Assembly: GCA_020351995.1 (NCBI GenBank)
Contig: CP070674.1
Coordinates: 995,775 to 1,033,019 of the forward strand
Source of the DNA: Candidatus Zixiibacteriota bacterium
Lineage (GTDB): Bacteria; Zixibacteria; MSB-5A5; GN15; FEB-12
Direction: 5' to 3'
DNA length: 37,245 nucleotides
Part shown: piece after piece, positions 7,142 to 15,161 of the stretch
How positions within the stretch are numbered: position 1 is the stretch's first letter
Layout of the letters: each line of letters opens with the position of its first letter
Position numbers and translations under genes: made by a program
The notes under the pieces: model-generated
What the model saw: the letters and a program-made list of their open reading frames with translations, nothing else
Told to the model about the DNA's origin: nothing
Databases searched by the model: none

Positions 7142-7890
7142 CAAGCCAGTTTTTCCAGGATGTTTTCGTCGATATCGAAGTTGGCGTAGACCTTCTGGAT
7201 GTCATCGTTCTCTTCCAGCAACTCGTACATTTTCAGCATGCTGCTGGCCTGTGATTCTGAATCGAGCTTTACCGTCGTCGTCGGTCGCATCGTCACCTCA
7301 GACGAAACCATGGGCACATGTCTGCTTTCGAGCGCCGAACTCACCGAATATATATCAGCCGGATCAGCGATAATCTCGTATGATCCGGAATCGGTCAGAA
7401 TGTCTTCCGCTCCCGCCTCGGTAGCTATTTCCATCAGGGTGTCTTCATCGACAGCCTCAAGCTCAACTGTAACGATACCCTTCTTTTCAAACATCCAGGC
7501 CACGCATCCATTGGCCCCCAGGTTACCGCCATACTTGGACAGAATATGACGAATCTCCGCCACCACCCGGTTCCTGTTGTCAGTGAAAACCTCCATATAG
7601 ATAGCCACCCCTCCGGGACCGTAACCTTCGTACGTAACCGATTCATACGAAACGCCGGGAAGTTCCCCGGTACCTTTCTGAATCGCGCGCTTGATATTAT
7701 CCGCCGGCATATTGGAAGCTTTGGCCGCCGCAATGGCCGATCTCAGGCGCGGATTGCCGTCAGGATCGCCACCACTCTCTCTGGCGGCCACTGTGATTTC
7801 CTTAATGTGGCGCGTAAAGATCTTGCCACGTTCGGCGTCGGCTTTACCTTTTTTACGTCGAATGGTTGCCCATTTTGAGTGACCTGACAT
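7141..7890 (-). CDS. yebC: YebC/PmpR family protein
   Basis: The 249-residue protein begins MSGHSKWATIRRKKGKADAE, the hallmark of the YebC/PmpR (TACO1) family, and continues with the typical GPGGVAIYMEVFTDNRNRV and NLGANGCVAWMF. Family members have been described as DNA-binding regulators, and some as ribosome-associated factors helping translation through difficult proline-rich stretches. Which applies here is not visible. The ATG has a strong AGGAGG 10 nt upstream. It is the first gene of the minus-strand yebC-HAD-ruvCAB cluster; yebC next to ruvC is a common arrangement. Confidence 0.96.
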   Translation of the reverse strand: MSGHSKWATIRRKKGKADAERGKIFTRHIKEITVAARESGGDPDGNPRLRSAIAAAKASNMPADNIKRAIQKGTGELPGVSYESVTYEGYGPGGVAIYMEVFTDNRNRVVAEIRHILSKYGGNLGANGCVAWMFEKKGIVTVELEAVDEDTLMEIATEAGAEDILTDSGSYEIIADPADIYSVSSALESRHVPMVSSEVTMRPTTTVKLDSESQASSMLKMYELLEENDDIQKVYANFDIDENILEKLA

Positions 7891-8002
7891 AGGGGAAATC
7901 CTCCTGTATATGGCAATGAATAATCTTCAAATCCCGGGGCTTTAATCTAATCAAAAGGACCCCAATTAGCAAGAAGCCAACCGAAAATGAGCCTATTATA
8001 GG

Positions 8003-8031
8003 TTGCCTTGAGTTCTCACCCCGATTATAAT
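8003..8031 (+). promoter_or_regulatory. Promoter of the HIT gene, leaderless type
   Basis: -35 TTGCCT (8003-8008), 17-bp spacer, perfect -10 TATAAT (8026-8031). The ATG at 8038 lies only six bases after the -10, so transcription would begin at or next to the A of the start codon. The -10 sits in a perfect palindrome, GATTATAATC (8023-8032). A further attata at 7995-8000 could serve the divergent yebC operon, though I see no matching -35. Confidence 0.55.
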
Positions 8032-8037
8032 CAGGGC

Positions 8038-8370
8038 ATGCCATCAATCTTCACTCGCATCATCAACCGGGAGTTACCGGCCAGGATCTTCTACGAAACG
8101 GACGAGGTTATCGTCATTGCCGATCATCGCCCCCGAGCCCCCGTTCACCTGCTCATCATTCCAAAACGGGAATATAAGAACTTCTTTGAGGCACCTGCTG
8201 ATATACTAAACCTCCTGAACGAAACGGTCAAAATCGTAGCCGAGAAGCTTCGGCTGCGAGACCATTTCCGCGTCATCATAAACAACGGACTCGGTCAGGA
8301 GATTGACCACATTCACTACCACTTTATGTCCGACCGCGGGACCGACCTTCTGGATTATATCACTGATTGA
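8038..8370 (+). CDS. HIT-family nucleotide-binding protein
   Basis: A 110-residue histidine-triad protein. The signature HIHYHFMSD near the C-terminus supplies the H-x-H-x-H active site for hydrolysis of nucleotide phosphoramidates or dinucleotides. Upstream are the typical VIADHRPRAPVHLLIIPKRE and VIINNGLGQEIDH. Length and order match the HinT/HIT-1 group. I start at ATG 8038 (MPSIFTRIINRELPARI). A TTG 30 bases upstream would place the promoter inside the gene. No Shine-Dalgarno precedes the ATG, in keeping with a leaderless transcript. It is divergent from yebC. Confidence 0.93.
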   Translation: MPSIFTRIINRELPARIFYETDEVIVIADHRPRAPVHLLIIPKREYKNFFEAPADILNLLNETVKIVAEKLRLRDHFRVIINNGLGQEIDHIHYHFMSDRGTDLLDYITD

Positions 8371-8393
8371 TAAGCAAGTGACAAAGTGACTTA

Positions 8394-8436
8394 TATAAAA
8401 AGGAAGCAGGCGAAGTCATGTGGGGCCTTCGCCTGC
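8394..8436 (-). terminator. Hairpin with minus-strand T-tract downstream of DUF4184 gene
   Basis: A perfect 10-bp stem (8406-8415 with 8427-8436, 11-nt loop) is followed on the minus strand by TTCCTTTTTATA. It lies about 150 nt after the stop of the minus-strand DUF4184 gene and 35 nt after the stop of the plus-strand HIT gene, so it may serve the convergent pair. Confidence 0.5.
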
Positions 8437-8470
8437 GGCTCAAGAGGATGAAGGGAAATTTGAATTGTTG

Positions 8471-8494
8471 CCGGCCCGCACCCTAAAGGGCCGG
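8471..8494 (+). terminator. Second GC-rich hairpin in the HIT/DUF4184 gap
   Basis: A 7-bp perfect stem, ccggccc (8471-8477) with gggccgg (8488-8494), loop of 10. On the plus strand it is followed by TTAAACCTTTT, a poor U-tract. It could be a weak plus-strand terminator after the HIT gene or just structured spacer. Apart from these two hairpins I see nothing in 8371-8587. Confidence 0.3.
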
Positions 8495-8587
8495 TTAAAC
8501 CTTTTCAACTCCTCAAGTACGTTTACTACCTAATCCTACATACTACTACGCAAATTTTTCAAAATAGTTGCAGATAATTGAGTAAAT

Positions 8588-9382
8588 TTATCTACTATTC
8601 GGCAAAATCGCCGCCCGACTTCGCACCATTTGCCTAATCGTATATACCGCAATAGGATAAAAGAATCCGGACCATCCCGAAATCCCGAATATGGCCGCCC
8701 GTTTCACAGGATAATCCAGAAGAAAATAACTGAAAATCGAGACGACCATCAGGGCAAAGGTGGCCGCTGCCGCACCAAGCAAAACCCGGAAGAATAGTTT
8801 GTTCCTTGTCCTGCGAGGCGCAAAACCCGGCTGTGGGCTCGGAAGCAGTCGGGTTTTCCGTAAACCGAAGACTAGTCCCACTATCCCGACCGTGGTACTC
8901 ACCTGCTGGACGATCAAAGTGTTTAAAACCGGCACTCCGATTATTATCGTATTGTCACTGAGAAATGGCACCGCGCGGGCAATCTCTCCGCCGGTGTGTG
9001 TTAAAGAGTCCCAGAAGAAGTGGCTTAGTGTTCCCACCAAAACGGATACCACCAAGACCGCCCAGGATCTTAATCCAACAACACTGAACGACGTGGTCGC
9101 CAAACCCGAAAGTGCTTTATCAAAAGGACTTGGCAGATTAATTATGAAGTTATACTTAAAGAGCCAGTGGAACGCGAAAGCAAAAGCTATCCCGGCCGGC
9201 AGACAGAACATAACCAGCCCGGTCCAGCTGTGCCCAAGTCCCCTTGAAACGGTGGTTAATTGAAGGAAATAAACCAGATCGGGAGCCATGGCTCCGGCCA
9301 TCAACCCCGTAAGAGAGACATATCGGGGCCAGAGCCACTTGATAGGTATTATCAGGACCGTATGAGCAACGGTAAATGGCAC
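8588..9382 (-). CDS. DUF4184 family integral membrane protein
   Basis: A 264-residue polytopic membrane protein with about seven predicted helices. The N-terminus MPFTVAHTVLIIPIK, then SLTGLMAGAMAPDLVYFL and a later LVGTLSHFFWDSLTHTGG, match DUF4184. The conserved H, D and E/Q residues resemble membrane-bound metal-dependent hydrolase relatives (YdjM/DUF457-like). Biochemical function is unknown. The start is GTG 9382-9380, chosen because the family begins M-P-F-T. A TATATA lies six bases upstream, so this too could be leaderless, but I see no convincing -35. It stands alone. Confidence 0.88.
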   Translation of the reverse strand: MPFTVAHTVLIIPIKWLWPRYVSLTGLMAGAMAPDLVYFLQLTTVSRGLGHSWTGLVMFCLPAGIAFAFAFHWLFKYNFIINLPSPFDKALSGLATTSFSVVGLRSWAVLVVSVLVGTLSHFFWDSLTHTGGEIARAVPFLSDNTIIIGVPVLNTLIVQQVSTTVGIVGLVFGLRKTRLLPSPQPGFAPRRTRNKLFFRVLLGAAAATFALMVVSIFSYFLLDYPVKRAAIFGISGWSGFFYPIAVYTIRQMVRSRAAILPNSR

Positions 9383-9421
9383 ACTTCATATATAATCTTC
9401 ACTCTCGGGAGTTGCATGTGT

Positions 9422-9460
9422 GAAGCTTAGCGGCTGAAAACCTGAGGCTTCTTTTCTTTT
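9422..9460 (+). terminator. Orphan plus-strand terminator-like hairpin upstream of rpsU
   Basis: A stem of about 9 bp with one bulge and one G-T pair (9422-9430 with 9442-9451) is followed by TTTTCTTTT. No plus-strand gene precedes it within 1 kb, so it would stop readthrough or antisense transcription before the rpsU promoter. Otherwise 9383-9582 contains only the rpsU promoter region. Confidence 0.35.
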
Positions 9461-9488
9461 GAACCCGGCCCGGAACAACAAATAGGCG

Positions 9489-9516
9489 TTGACAATTTCA
9501 ATTAATTGAATATCAT
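9489..9516 (+). promoter_or_regulatory. rpsU promoter with palindrome in the spacer
   Basis: -35 TTGACA (9489-9494), 16-bp spacer, -10 TATCAT (9511-9516). The spacer is filled by a perfect 14-bp palindrome, TTCAATTAATTGAA (9497-9510). A second imperfect inverted repeat, attca...tgaat, lies at 9536-9551. The palindrome position would suit a repressor operator, but AT-rich chance is possible. Confidence 0.6.
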
Positions 9517-9582
9517 TCCGATGTTATAAGCAGACATTCATTGATTTGAATCAGTAAACACGGTGAAGGAGGTGTTGAATAG

Positions 9583-9783
9583 TTGACAGGCGTTAAAGTA
9601 CGCGACGATGAGTCTTTTGAAAAAGCCCTCCGCCGTTTTAACAAGTTCTGTGAGAAAACTGGAATTCTGACTGATATTAAAAAGCATCAGCATTACGAAA
9701 AGCCCTCTGAGGCCAAGAAGCGTAAAATGGCAGTAGCTAGACGCAAGGCCCGGAGAAACCGGCAGATGCAGGACAATTACTGA
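9583..9783 (+). CDS. rpsU: Small ribosomal subunit protein bS21
   Basis: The 66-residue basic protein matches bS21: DDESFEKALRRFNKFCEKTG in the first half and the C-terminal EAKKRKMAVARRKARRNRQ. bS21 joins the 30S subunit near the anti-Shine-Dalgarno and helps initiation. The start is TTG 9583, fixed by a strong extended Shine-Dalgarno, GAAGGAGGT (9565-9573), nine bases upstream; the only other nearby start runs into a stop. The SD is stronger than that of most genes in this window, a feature reported for rpsU in Bacteroidota, where bS21 can control its own translation. yqeY follows after four bases. Confidence 0.96.
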   Translation: MTGVKVRDDESFEKALRRFNKFCEKTGILTDIKKHQHYEKPSEAKKRKMAVARRKARRNRQMQDNY

Positions 9784-9787
9784 GTTT

Positions 9788-10234
9788 ATGTCTATAATTA
9801 GCAGGATAGACGAAGATATCAAAAAGGCCCTTAAAGCAGGCGAAAAGGAAGCCCTGACCGCCCTTAGGGGCCTTAAATCTGATATCAAGTACAAACAGAT
9901 CGACAAGGGTGAGGAACTGACCGATGACGATGTCATCGCGGTCCTTAACAGCGCCAGAAAGAAAAGGCGCGACTCTATAGAACAGTTCGAAAAAGGTGGG
10001 CGTGACGACCTGGTTCAGAAAGAGAGATTTGGACTGGCCTTAATTGAAAAGTACCTTCCGGAGCAGATAAGCGAAGAGAAACTTGTCGAGATAATTAAGA
10101 AGGCTATCGACGATACCGGTGCCGATTCTCCCGCTAAGATTGGTTTGGTAATGAAGGCCGTAATGCCACAGGTCAAAGGGCAGGCTGACGGCAAGGTTAT
10201 CAACCAGATCGCCATGCGACTGCTGTCCCAGTAA
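9788..10234 (+). CDS. yqeY: GatB/YqeY domain protein
   Basis: A 148-residue cytoplasmic protein matching the YqeY family. It begins SIISRIDEDIKKALKAGEKE, has RRDSIEQFEKGGRDDLVQKE in the middle and a C-terminal GLVMKAVMPQVKGQADGKVI. The domain is related to the tRNA-binding tail of GatB, and a tRNA-related role is usually presumed rather than shown. The gene lies four bases after rpsU, the common rpsU-yqeY pairing, and is surely co-transcribed. No clear Shine-Dalgarno is seen, so coupling to rpsU translation is plausible. Confidence 0.94.
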   Translation: MSIISRIDEDIKKALKAGEKEALTALRGLKSDIKYKQIDKGEELTDDDVIAVLNSARKKRRDSIEQFEKGGRDDLVQKERFGLALIEKYLPEQISEEKLVEIIKKAIDDTGADSPAKIGLVMKAVMPQVKGQADGKVINQIAMRLLSQ

Positions 10235-10301
10235 CGATTTTAGCCGATAATTTTAAGCTTGCGTCATATTTTTTTACAAGTCTATATTAGTTAAACGAGT
10301 C

Positions 10302-10307
10302 TATAAT
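10302..10307 (+). promoter_or_regulatory. -10 element before cvpA
   Basis: A perfect TATAAT lies 20 bases before the cvpA ATG, with AGGTGGAG (10311-10318) as a Shine-Dalgarno after it. No good -35 is seen at 16-18 bp. An internal start for the cvpA gene is possible but not secure. Confidence 0.35.
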
Positions 10308-10327
10308 CTTAGGTGGAGTAATACCTT

Positions 10328-10966
10328 ATGAATTGGATAGATGGCGTCCTGATAGTCCTGCTACTGGCTTCGGTCATAGTCGGGTCCAAAAAGGGACTTA
10401 TCCGCGAATTCATGGCGTTTATTGTCTTTTTCGCGGCCATTATAGTCTCTGTCAACTACTGCGACAACTTCGCGGTATGGGTGTACGAACGTCTGGGCGG
10501 CTCGCCTTTGATATCGGCTTTCCTTTCATTCGCCATCCTGGTGGCTCTCAGCTATGCCGTCTTCAAGATTCTGGGAATGATCTTTTACAAAGTGGCCCAG
10601 ATCAGACAGACCGGCCGGAAAGACCAGATGGGTGGTGCCCTGATCGGCTTCTTGAGGGGTTGGGTAGCTATTGGCTTTCTCAGTTTTCTGGCTTTTCTGT
10701 TGCCTATGCCCGATGCCTTTTACACATCCTACGAATCGTCGCTTTTCGGCCCTGCAGTAGCCAAGACTGTACCTCTTATGTTTGAGGGAACCGCCACGAT
10801 TCATCCCAAAAACCCGAACTTCATGGAAAAAATCGAGAAGACTTTGTTGGTCGCGCCCTCCCAGAGTACTACTGACAAGACAATGCTTGATGAGGATAAG
10901 CGGGAAGTCTACCGGGTGCTCTACCAACTGGAGAGATTCTTTTCCACCTCGGCCGACGAAACTTAA
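10328..10966 (+). CDS. cvpA: CvpA family membrane protein
   Basis: A 212-residue protein with four predicted N-terminal membrane helices. It opens MNWIDGVLIVLLLASVIVGS with the family KKGLIREF that follows helix one. Helices continue to about residue 135, and a soluble tail follows. The family is named for CvpA, needed for colicin V production in E. coli; its general role is poorly defined, with envelope stress links reported. AGGTGGAG precedes the ATG by nine bases. It is followed by a strong terminator, so it may end the rpsU-yqeY-cvpA unit. CvpA beside mutS2 is a frequent arrangement. Confidence 0.9.
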   Translation: MNWIDGVLIVLLLASVIVGSKKGLIREFMAFIVFFAAIIVSVNYCDNFAVWVYERLGGSPLISAFLSFAILVALSYAVFKILGMIFYKVAQIRQTGRKDQMGGALIGFLRGWVAIGFLSFLAFLLPMPDAFYTSYESSLFGPAVAKTVPLMFEGTATIHPKNPNFMEKIEKTLLVAPSQSTTDKTMLDEDKREVYRVLYQLERFFSTSADET

Positions 10967-11002
10967 ATTCGTTTTTCATTCTATTGTGATATTCTTATAT
11001 TA

Positions 11003-11027
11003 AACCGGCCCTTGGGGCCGGTTTTTT
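11003..11027 (+). terminator. Intrinsic terminator between cvpA and mutS2
   Basis: Perfect 8-bp stem aaccggcc (11003-11010) with ggccggtt (11016-11023), 5-nt loop, then a run of six T (11022-11027). It lies 36 nt after the cvpA stop and rules out a mutS2 start at the in-frame TTG 11012, which falls in the loop. Confidence 0.85.
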
Positions 11028-11053
11028 CATGGTTTACCGGATATCTGTCGATT

Positions 11054-13414
11054 ATGAACGCACACAGCCTGAAAATTCTTGAATATCCAAAGATCGTTGC
11101 CCTTATCGAAGGTAAGTGTCTTACGCCCTATGGGCGGGATGAGGTGCTAAAATTGCGTCCGCTGCAGGATCGCGATACCATCCAGCGCAGGCAAACCGAA
11201 ATCTCTCAAATGAAGGACATCATAAATTTCGGCGACCCCTTCCCTCTTTACCGTATAGAGGATTGCCGCGAACTGGTACAAAAATCTCGGTTAGAAAATA
11301 GCTTGCTCGAGGCAAAAGAAATTCTCGGGGTAGCTCAACTGGTTACCGCCTCTATCGAGATATCCCGTTATAATAAAGACAACCGCGAGAGTTTTCCCCT
11401 GATATCCGAATACCTGGATCAAATCAGGGCTTTTCCTGAACTGAAAAAGGAAATAGACCGGACTATCGATGAGAGCGGTGATATAAAAGACAATGCTTCC
11501 GGCAAACTCAAAGAAATCCGACAGGAATTGAACTCCAGCAAGCAGAAGATTATTAAGCGCCTCGAACAGATCTTGAACCGACACTCCAAACAGATCGGGT
11601 GGCAGGATGATATTGTGACCCTTCGGAGCGACCGCTACGTTATCGCAATCCCCACCAGCCAGTACCGATCCGACATGGGCATCCTGCATGACCGTAGCCA
11701 GACCGGGGCAACCTTCTATGTGGAACCTAAGGAGACCGTCGATCTCAACAATCGGATTAACATGCTCTGTCAGGAAGAGCGTGAGGAAATGATTCGTATT
11801 CTCAAGGCTCTTACAGCCGAGATTGGCCGGCGGGCCGAGGCTCTGGCTGAGAATATGCGTCTCATCGGCAAACTCGATGGCATCCATGCAGCGGCCATGT
11901 TTTCAAACCAGGTAGGAGGAAGCCAGCCGGATGTGGTTGCCCGGCCTGTATTTGACCTTAAGCAAGCGCGCCACCCCCTGTTGATTGTCCAGTTCGGCGA
12001 CCGGCAGAAAGTTGTCCCCAACAGCATTGATCTCGATGACTCGCGCCACGCGGTACTGGTAACAGGGCCTAATACGGGCGGAAAAACGGTCATACTAAAG
12101 AGCATTGGGCTTTCGATTCTTATGGCGCAGTCCGGCCTTCATATCGCCGCCGACGAAAAATCGGTGGTGGGCATATTCAAAGACGTCTTTGCCGATATCG
12201 GGGATGAGCAGTCAATTGAGCTCTCGTTATCAACGTTTTCATCTCACATCAAGAACATTATCAACGGATTGAACGGCGCCTCTACCGATGTCCTGCTGCT
12301 TTTCGACGAAATCGGAGCGGGAACCGACCCGAAGGAAGGTTCCGCCCTGGCTGAAGCCATCATTCTCTATGCTCTGGAAAAGGGTTCGAAGCTCGTCGCT
12401 ACCACTCACTATTCGCAGCTGAAAACTCTGGCGATGGAATATCCGCAACTCGAAAACGCTTCGTTGCAGTTTGACCGCCAAACCCTCGCCCCGACCTATC
12501 AGCTGAAACTGGGACTACCCGGCTCCTCGTATGCCGTAGAGATTGCCAGAAGGCTGGGTATGCCCGGCCCGATTTGTGACAGAGCCTCAGGCCTTATTGG
12601 CGGCGGAGAAAAATCACTCGACAAACTGATTCGCTCCCTGGAGGAAGAGCTAAAACAGCTTACTCAGGACAGAACCGAACAAACAGAAAAACTCAAGATT
12701 GCCCGGGAGCTGGAAAGTTACCACCGCAAACAATCCGAGCACCTCAAAAAAGAAGTCGACCATGAAAAGAAAAAGGCCCTCCGGGAAACCGAAACCTTTC
12801 TTGAACAAACACGAAAAGATATCGAAAGACTGGTCGCCGATATACGAACTTCTAAGGCTTCGCAAGAATCTGTTAAGGGATTTCACCGGAGACTGAAGCA
12901 GAGCGAAAAGGCCGTGAAGGAGCGCCTTCGGCGAGCCTCTCCAACGCCGGCGGATCATGGTACTTTCCAGGTTGGAGATCAGGTGGAGATCCTGTCACTT
13001 AACCAGCAAGGCGAAATTGAGCAGATGGTCGGACCGGACCGGGCCAAAGTTAAGGTCGGCAATGTTTTTACTACCGTTGAACTGCGTAACCTTCGTCACC
13101 TGGACGCCGATGAACTTGACACCAGAACACCCCGCTCGGAGGTATCATACAGCGGAGCCGGGGACACGGCTGAACGCGAAATACACCTGCGCGGCATGAC
13201 CGGCGAGGAAGCTATCGAAGAACTGGAGAAATTCCTTGACCGCTCGGTTGTTGCCGGACTGCATCAGGTATATGTTGTTCACGGTAAAGGCACCGGAGCC
13301 CTCCGTCGTAAACTAACTGAATACCTTCAGGGCCATCCTACGGTTGCCTCGATCAGGCTGGGTGATTTCAACGAGGGTGGTGCCGGCGTAACAGTCGTGA
13401 AATTGAAAGAATAA
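11054..13414 (+). CDS. mutS2: MutS2 family ATPase/endonuclease
   Basis: A 786-residue MutS2. Family members act in suppression of recombination and in rescue of collided ribosomes; they do not do mismatch repair. The order is core and lever helices, Walker A GPNTGGKT near residue 337, Walker B LLLFDEIGAGTDPKEGSALA near 416, and a long coiled coil at about 520-640. Next comes a KOW-like segment (FQVGDQVEILSLNQQGEIEQ), then a C-terminal Smr domain with HLRGMTGEEAIEEL and HGKGTGALRRKL. I start at ATG 11054 (MNAHSLKILEYPKI); upstream in-frame codons lie in the terminator. dnaG follows after one base. Confidence 0.97.
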   Translation: MNAHSLKILEYPKIVALIEGKCLTPYGRDEVLKLRPLQDRDTIQRRQTEISQMKDIINFGDPFPLYRIEDCRELVQKSRLENSLLEAKEILGVAQLVTASIEISRYNKDNRESFPLISEYLDQIRAFPELKKEIDRTIDESGDIKDNASGKLKEIRQELNSSKQKIIKRLEQILNRHSKQIGWQDDIVTLRSDRYVIAIPTSQYRSDMGILHDRSQTGATFYVEPKETVDLNNRINMLCQEEREEMIRILKALTAEIGRRAEALAENMRLIGKLDGIHAAAMFSNQVGGSQPDVVARPVFDLKQARHPLLIVQFGDRQKVVPNSIDLDDSRHAVLVTGPNTGGKTVILKSIGLSILMAQSGLHIAADEKSVVGIFKDVFADIGDEQSIELSLSTFSSHIKNIINGLNGASTDVLLLFDEIGAGTDPKEGSALAEAIILYALEKGSKLVATTHYSQLKTLAMEYPQLENASLQFDRQTLAPTYQLKLGLPGSSYAVEIARRLGMPGPICDRASGLIGGGEKSLDKLIRSLEEELKQLTQDRTEQTEKLKIARELESYHRKQSEHLKKEVDHEKKKALRETETFLEQTRKDIERLVADIRTSKASQESVKGFHRRLKQSEKAVKERLRRASPTPADHGTFQVGDQVEILSLNQQGEIEQMVGPDRAKVKVGNVFTTVELRNLRHLDADELDTRTPRSEVSYSGAGDTAEREIHLRGMTGEEAIEELEKFLDRSVVAGLHQVYVVHGKGTGALRRKLTEYLQGHPTVASIRLGDFNEGGAGVTVVKLKE

Positions 13415-13415
13415 A

Positions 13416-15161
13416 ATGATACCGCAGGAGACGATTGAACAGGTTCGTCAGGCTACCGATATCGTACAGGTTATCGGAGAGTATATCCGCCTCAAAAAAC
13501 GTGGACGCAATTTCCTTTCGCTCTGTCCGTTTCATACCGAAAAGACAGCGTCCTTCAGCGTGTCTCCGGATAAACAAATTTACCATTGCTTCGGTTGCGG
13601 CAAAGGCGGCAATGTCTTCACCTTCCTGATGGAACATGAGAAGATGTCGTTCATCGAGGCCGTGCGCCACCTCGCCCGGAAAGCGAACATCCCCATTCGG
13701 GAAGAGCGAACCGATGACTTTCGGCGCGAGATTCTCGACCGCCTCAACTACGCCAACCAGGTCGCCCTGGAGTACTTTCAGAAGACGCTGACACGAAACA
13801 AATATACCTCGGTTCTGAACGGCTACTTGATCGGCAAGCGAGCAATTACCCGGGAAGCTATTGAGTTTTTCAGCCTTGGTCTGGCCGGTGATGAGTGGGA
13901 AGGATTTCTCAACCATGCTCAGCAGAAGGAATTGTCTCCTGAGGACCTGGAAAAGGCGGGACTGGTCATGCTGTCAGAAAAGACCGGCAAGTACTTCGAC
14001 CGCTTCCGCCACCGCCTCATGATACCGATTTTCAACCTTAGCCAGAAACCGATCGCTTTCGGCGGTCGCACCTTGAAAAAGGGAGAAACTGCAAAGTACG
14101 TGAACTCTCCGGAAACCCCGTTATATGTGAAAGGCAACATTCTATACGGCCTGAATCTGGCCAGGGAGGCTATTCGACAGGCCGGGAGCGTTCTCGTGGT
14201 AGAAGGATATTTCGACCTGATCTCGCTGTGGCAAATCGGTGTCACAAATGTCGTGGCATCATCGGGAACTGCCTTTACGGCTCAACAAGCCCGCCTTCTG
14301 GCCCGTTTTGCCGAAAACGTTTACCTGTTTTTCGATGCTGACTCCGCAGGACGCACGGCCGCTCTTCGTTCGGTCGACGCCCTCTACGACGCCGGGTTGG
14401 AAGTAAAGATCATCGAACCCCCTGAAGGTGAAGACCCGGATTCATTGGCCCACAAGTACGGACGTGACAAAATCGATGAACTCTTGCAGGACGCTATTGG
14501 CTTCGTACCGTATCGAATCAAAGATTTTGACCGCAAGTCGGCCGGCATCATAGCCAAGGAAAAACTCGTAAAGGAATTTCAGAACATCGCTTCAAAAATA
14601 GCCGACGCCACTCGACGATCGTTGTTCTTGACCGAAGCTGCGCAGCTTATGGCTGTTGACCAGAGTGTCTTCCAGGAAGGGATGCCCGCCCCGCCTGCAG
14701 ACAGCCCAAAACCGGGTGCTAGAGCTCGCAGGAAAAACGCCACCGAGGCCGAATTCCTGTCGCTTCTGTTTAATAATCCGGGGACTATTGACAGTATCTT
14801 TCAAAAGATCTCCCCTGACGATTTCGATTCCAGGGACCTTGCTCGGCTTTATGCCGCCATCATAAATCAGTATCAGACGTTAGGTGTCATTGACGCTCGT
14901 AAGCTAATCGATAATTCGGATGATGAGAGTTTCACTTCCCTTATTTCCGAGGTTGCCTCGGTTTCATGGGATGAGGCGCGGGTCGAAGAGGAAACACGTA
15001 AGTCGGTCAAGCTGATCATGGTCGAGAAATCTAAGCGTATCCGCGCCAGACTTCAGAAAGAATTGGCCAGAGCCGAAGCTGACGGCGACCAGTCTGAGGC
15101 TGATCGAATACTTCAAGAACTAAGAAGTTACGGGTTAGATGCTAAAAAAGATACGGATTGA
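13416..15161 (+). CDS. dnaG: DNA primase DnaG
   Basis: DnaG makes RNA primers for replication. The 581-residue protein has the CHC2 zinc domain with C37, H40, C58 and C61 (SLCPFH and YHCFGCGKGGNVFTF). The RNA polymerase core carries a Toprim fold with VLVVEGYFDL near 258 and YLFFDADSAGRTA near 300. A C-terminal helical helicase-binding region begins near 430. It begins one base after mutS2 and its end overlaps recN by 23 bases, so all three are likely translated from one message. In many bacteria rpoD follows dnaG; here recN takes that place. Confidence 0.97.
   Translation: MIPQETIEQVRQATDIVQVIGEYIRLKKRGRNFLSLCPFHTEKTASFSVSPDKQIYHCFGCGKGGNVFTFLMEHEKMSFIEAVRHLARKANIPIREERTDDFRREILDRLNYANQVALEYFQKTLTRNKYTSVLNGYLIGKRAITREAIEFFSLGLAGDEWEGFLNHAQQKELSPEDLEKAGLVMLSEKTGKYFDRFRHRLMIPIFNLSQKPIAFGGRTLKKGETAKYVNSPETPLYVKGNILYGLNLAREAIRQAGSVLVVEGYFDLISLWQIGVTNVVASSGTAFTAQQARLLARFAENVYLFFDADSAGRTAALRSVDALYDAGLEVKIIEPPEGEDPDSLAHKYGRDKIDELLQDAIGFVPYRIKDFDRKSAGIIAKEKLVKEFQNIASKIADATRRSLFLTEAAQLMAVDQSVFQEGMPAPPADSPKPGARARRKNATEAEFLSLLFNNPGTIDSIFQKISPDDFDSRDLARLYAAIINQYQTLGVIDARKLIDNSDDESFTSLISEVASVSWDEARVEEETRKSVKLIMVEKSKRIRARLQKELARAEADGDQSEADRILQELRSYGLDAKKDTD

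Noticed and set aside
8406-8436. Possible regulatory RNA or repeat unit from the perfect 10-bp hairpin
   Set aside because: It occurs once, lies between convergent genes and has a T-tract on one strand, so a terminator is the simpler reading.
11012-11053. Upstream TTG start for mutS2
   Set aside because: The codon lies in the loop of a strong terminator; homology to MutS2 begins at the ATG 11054.
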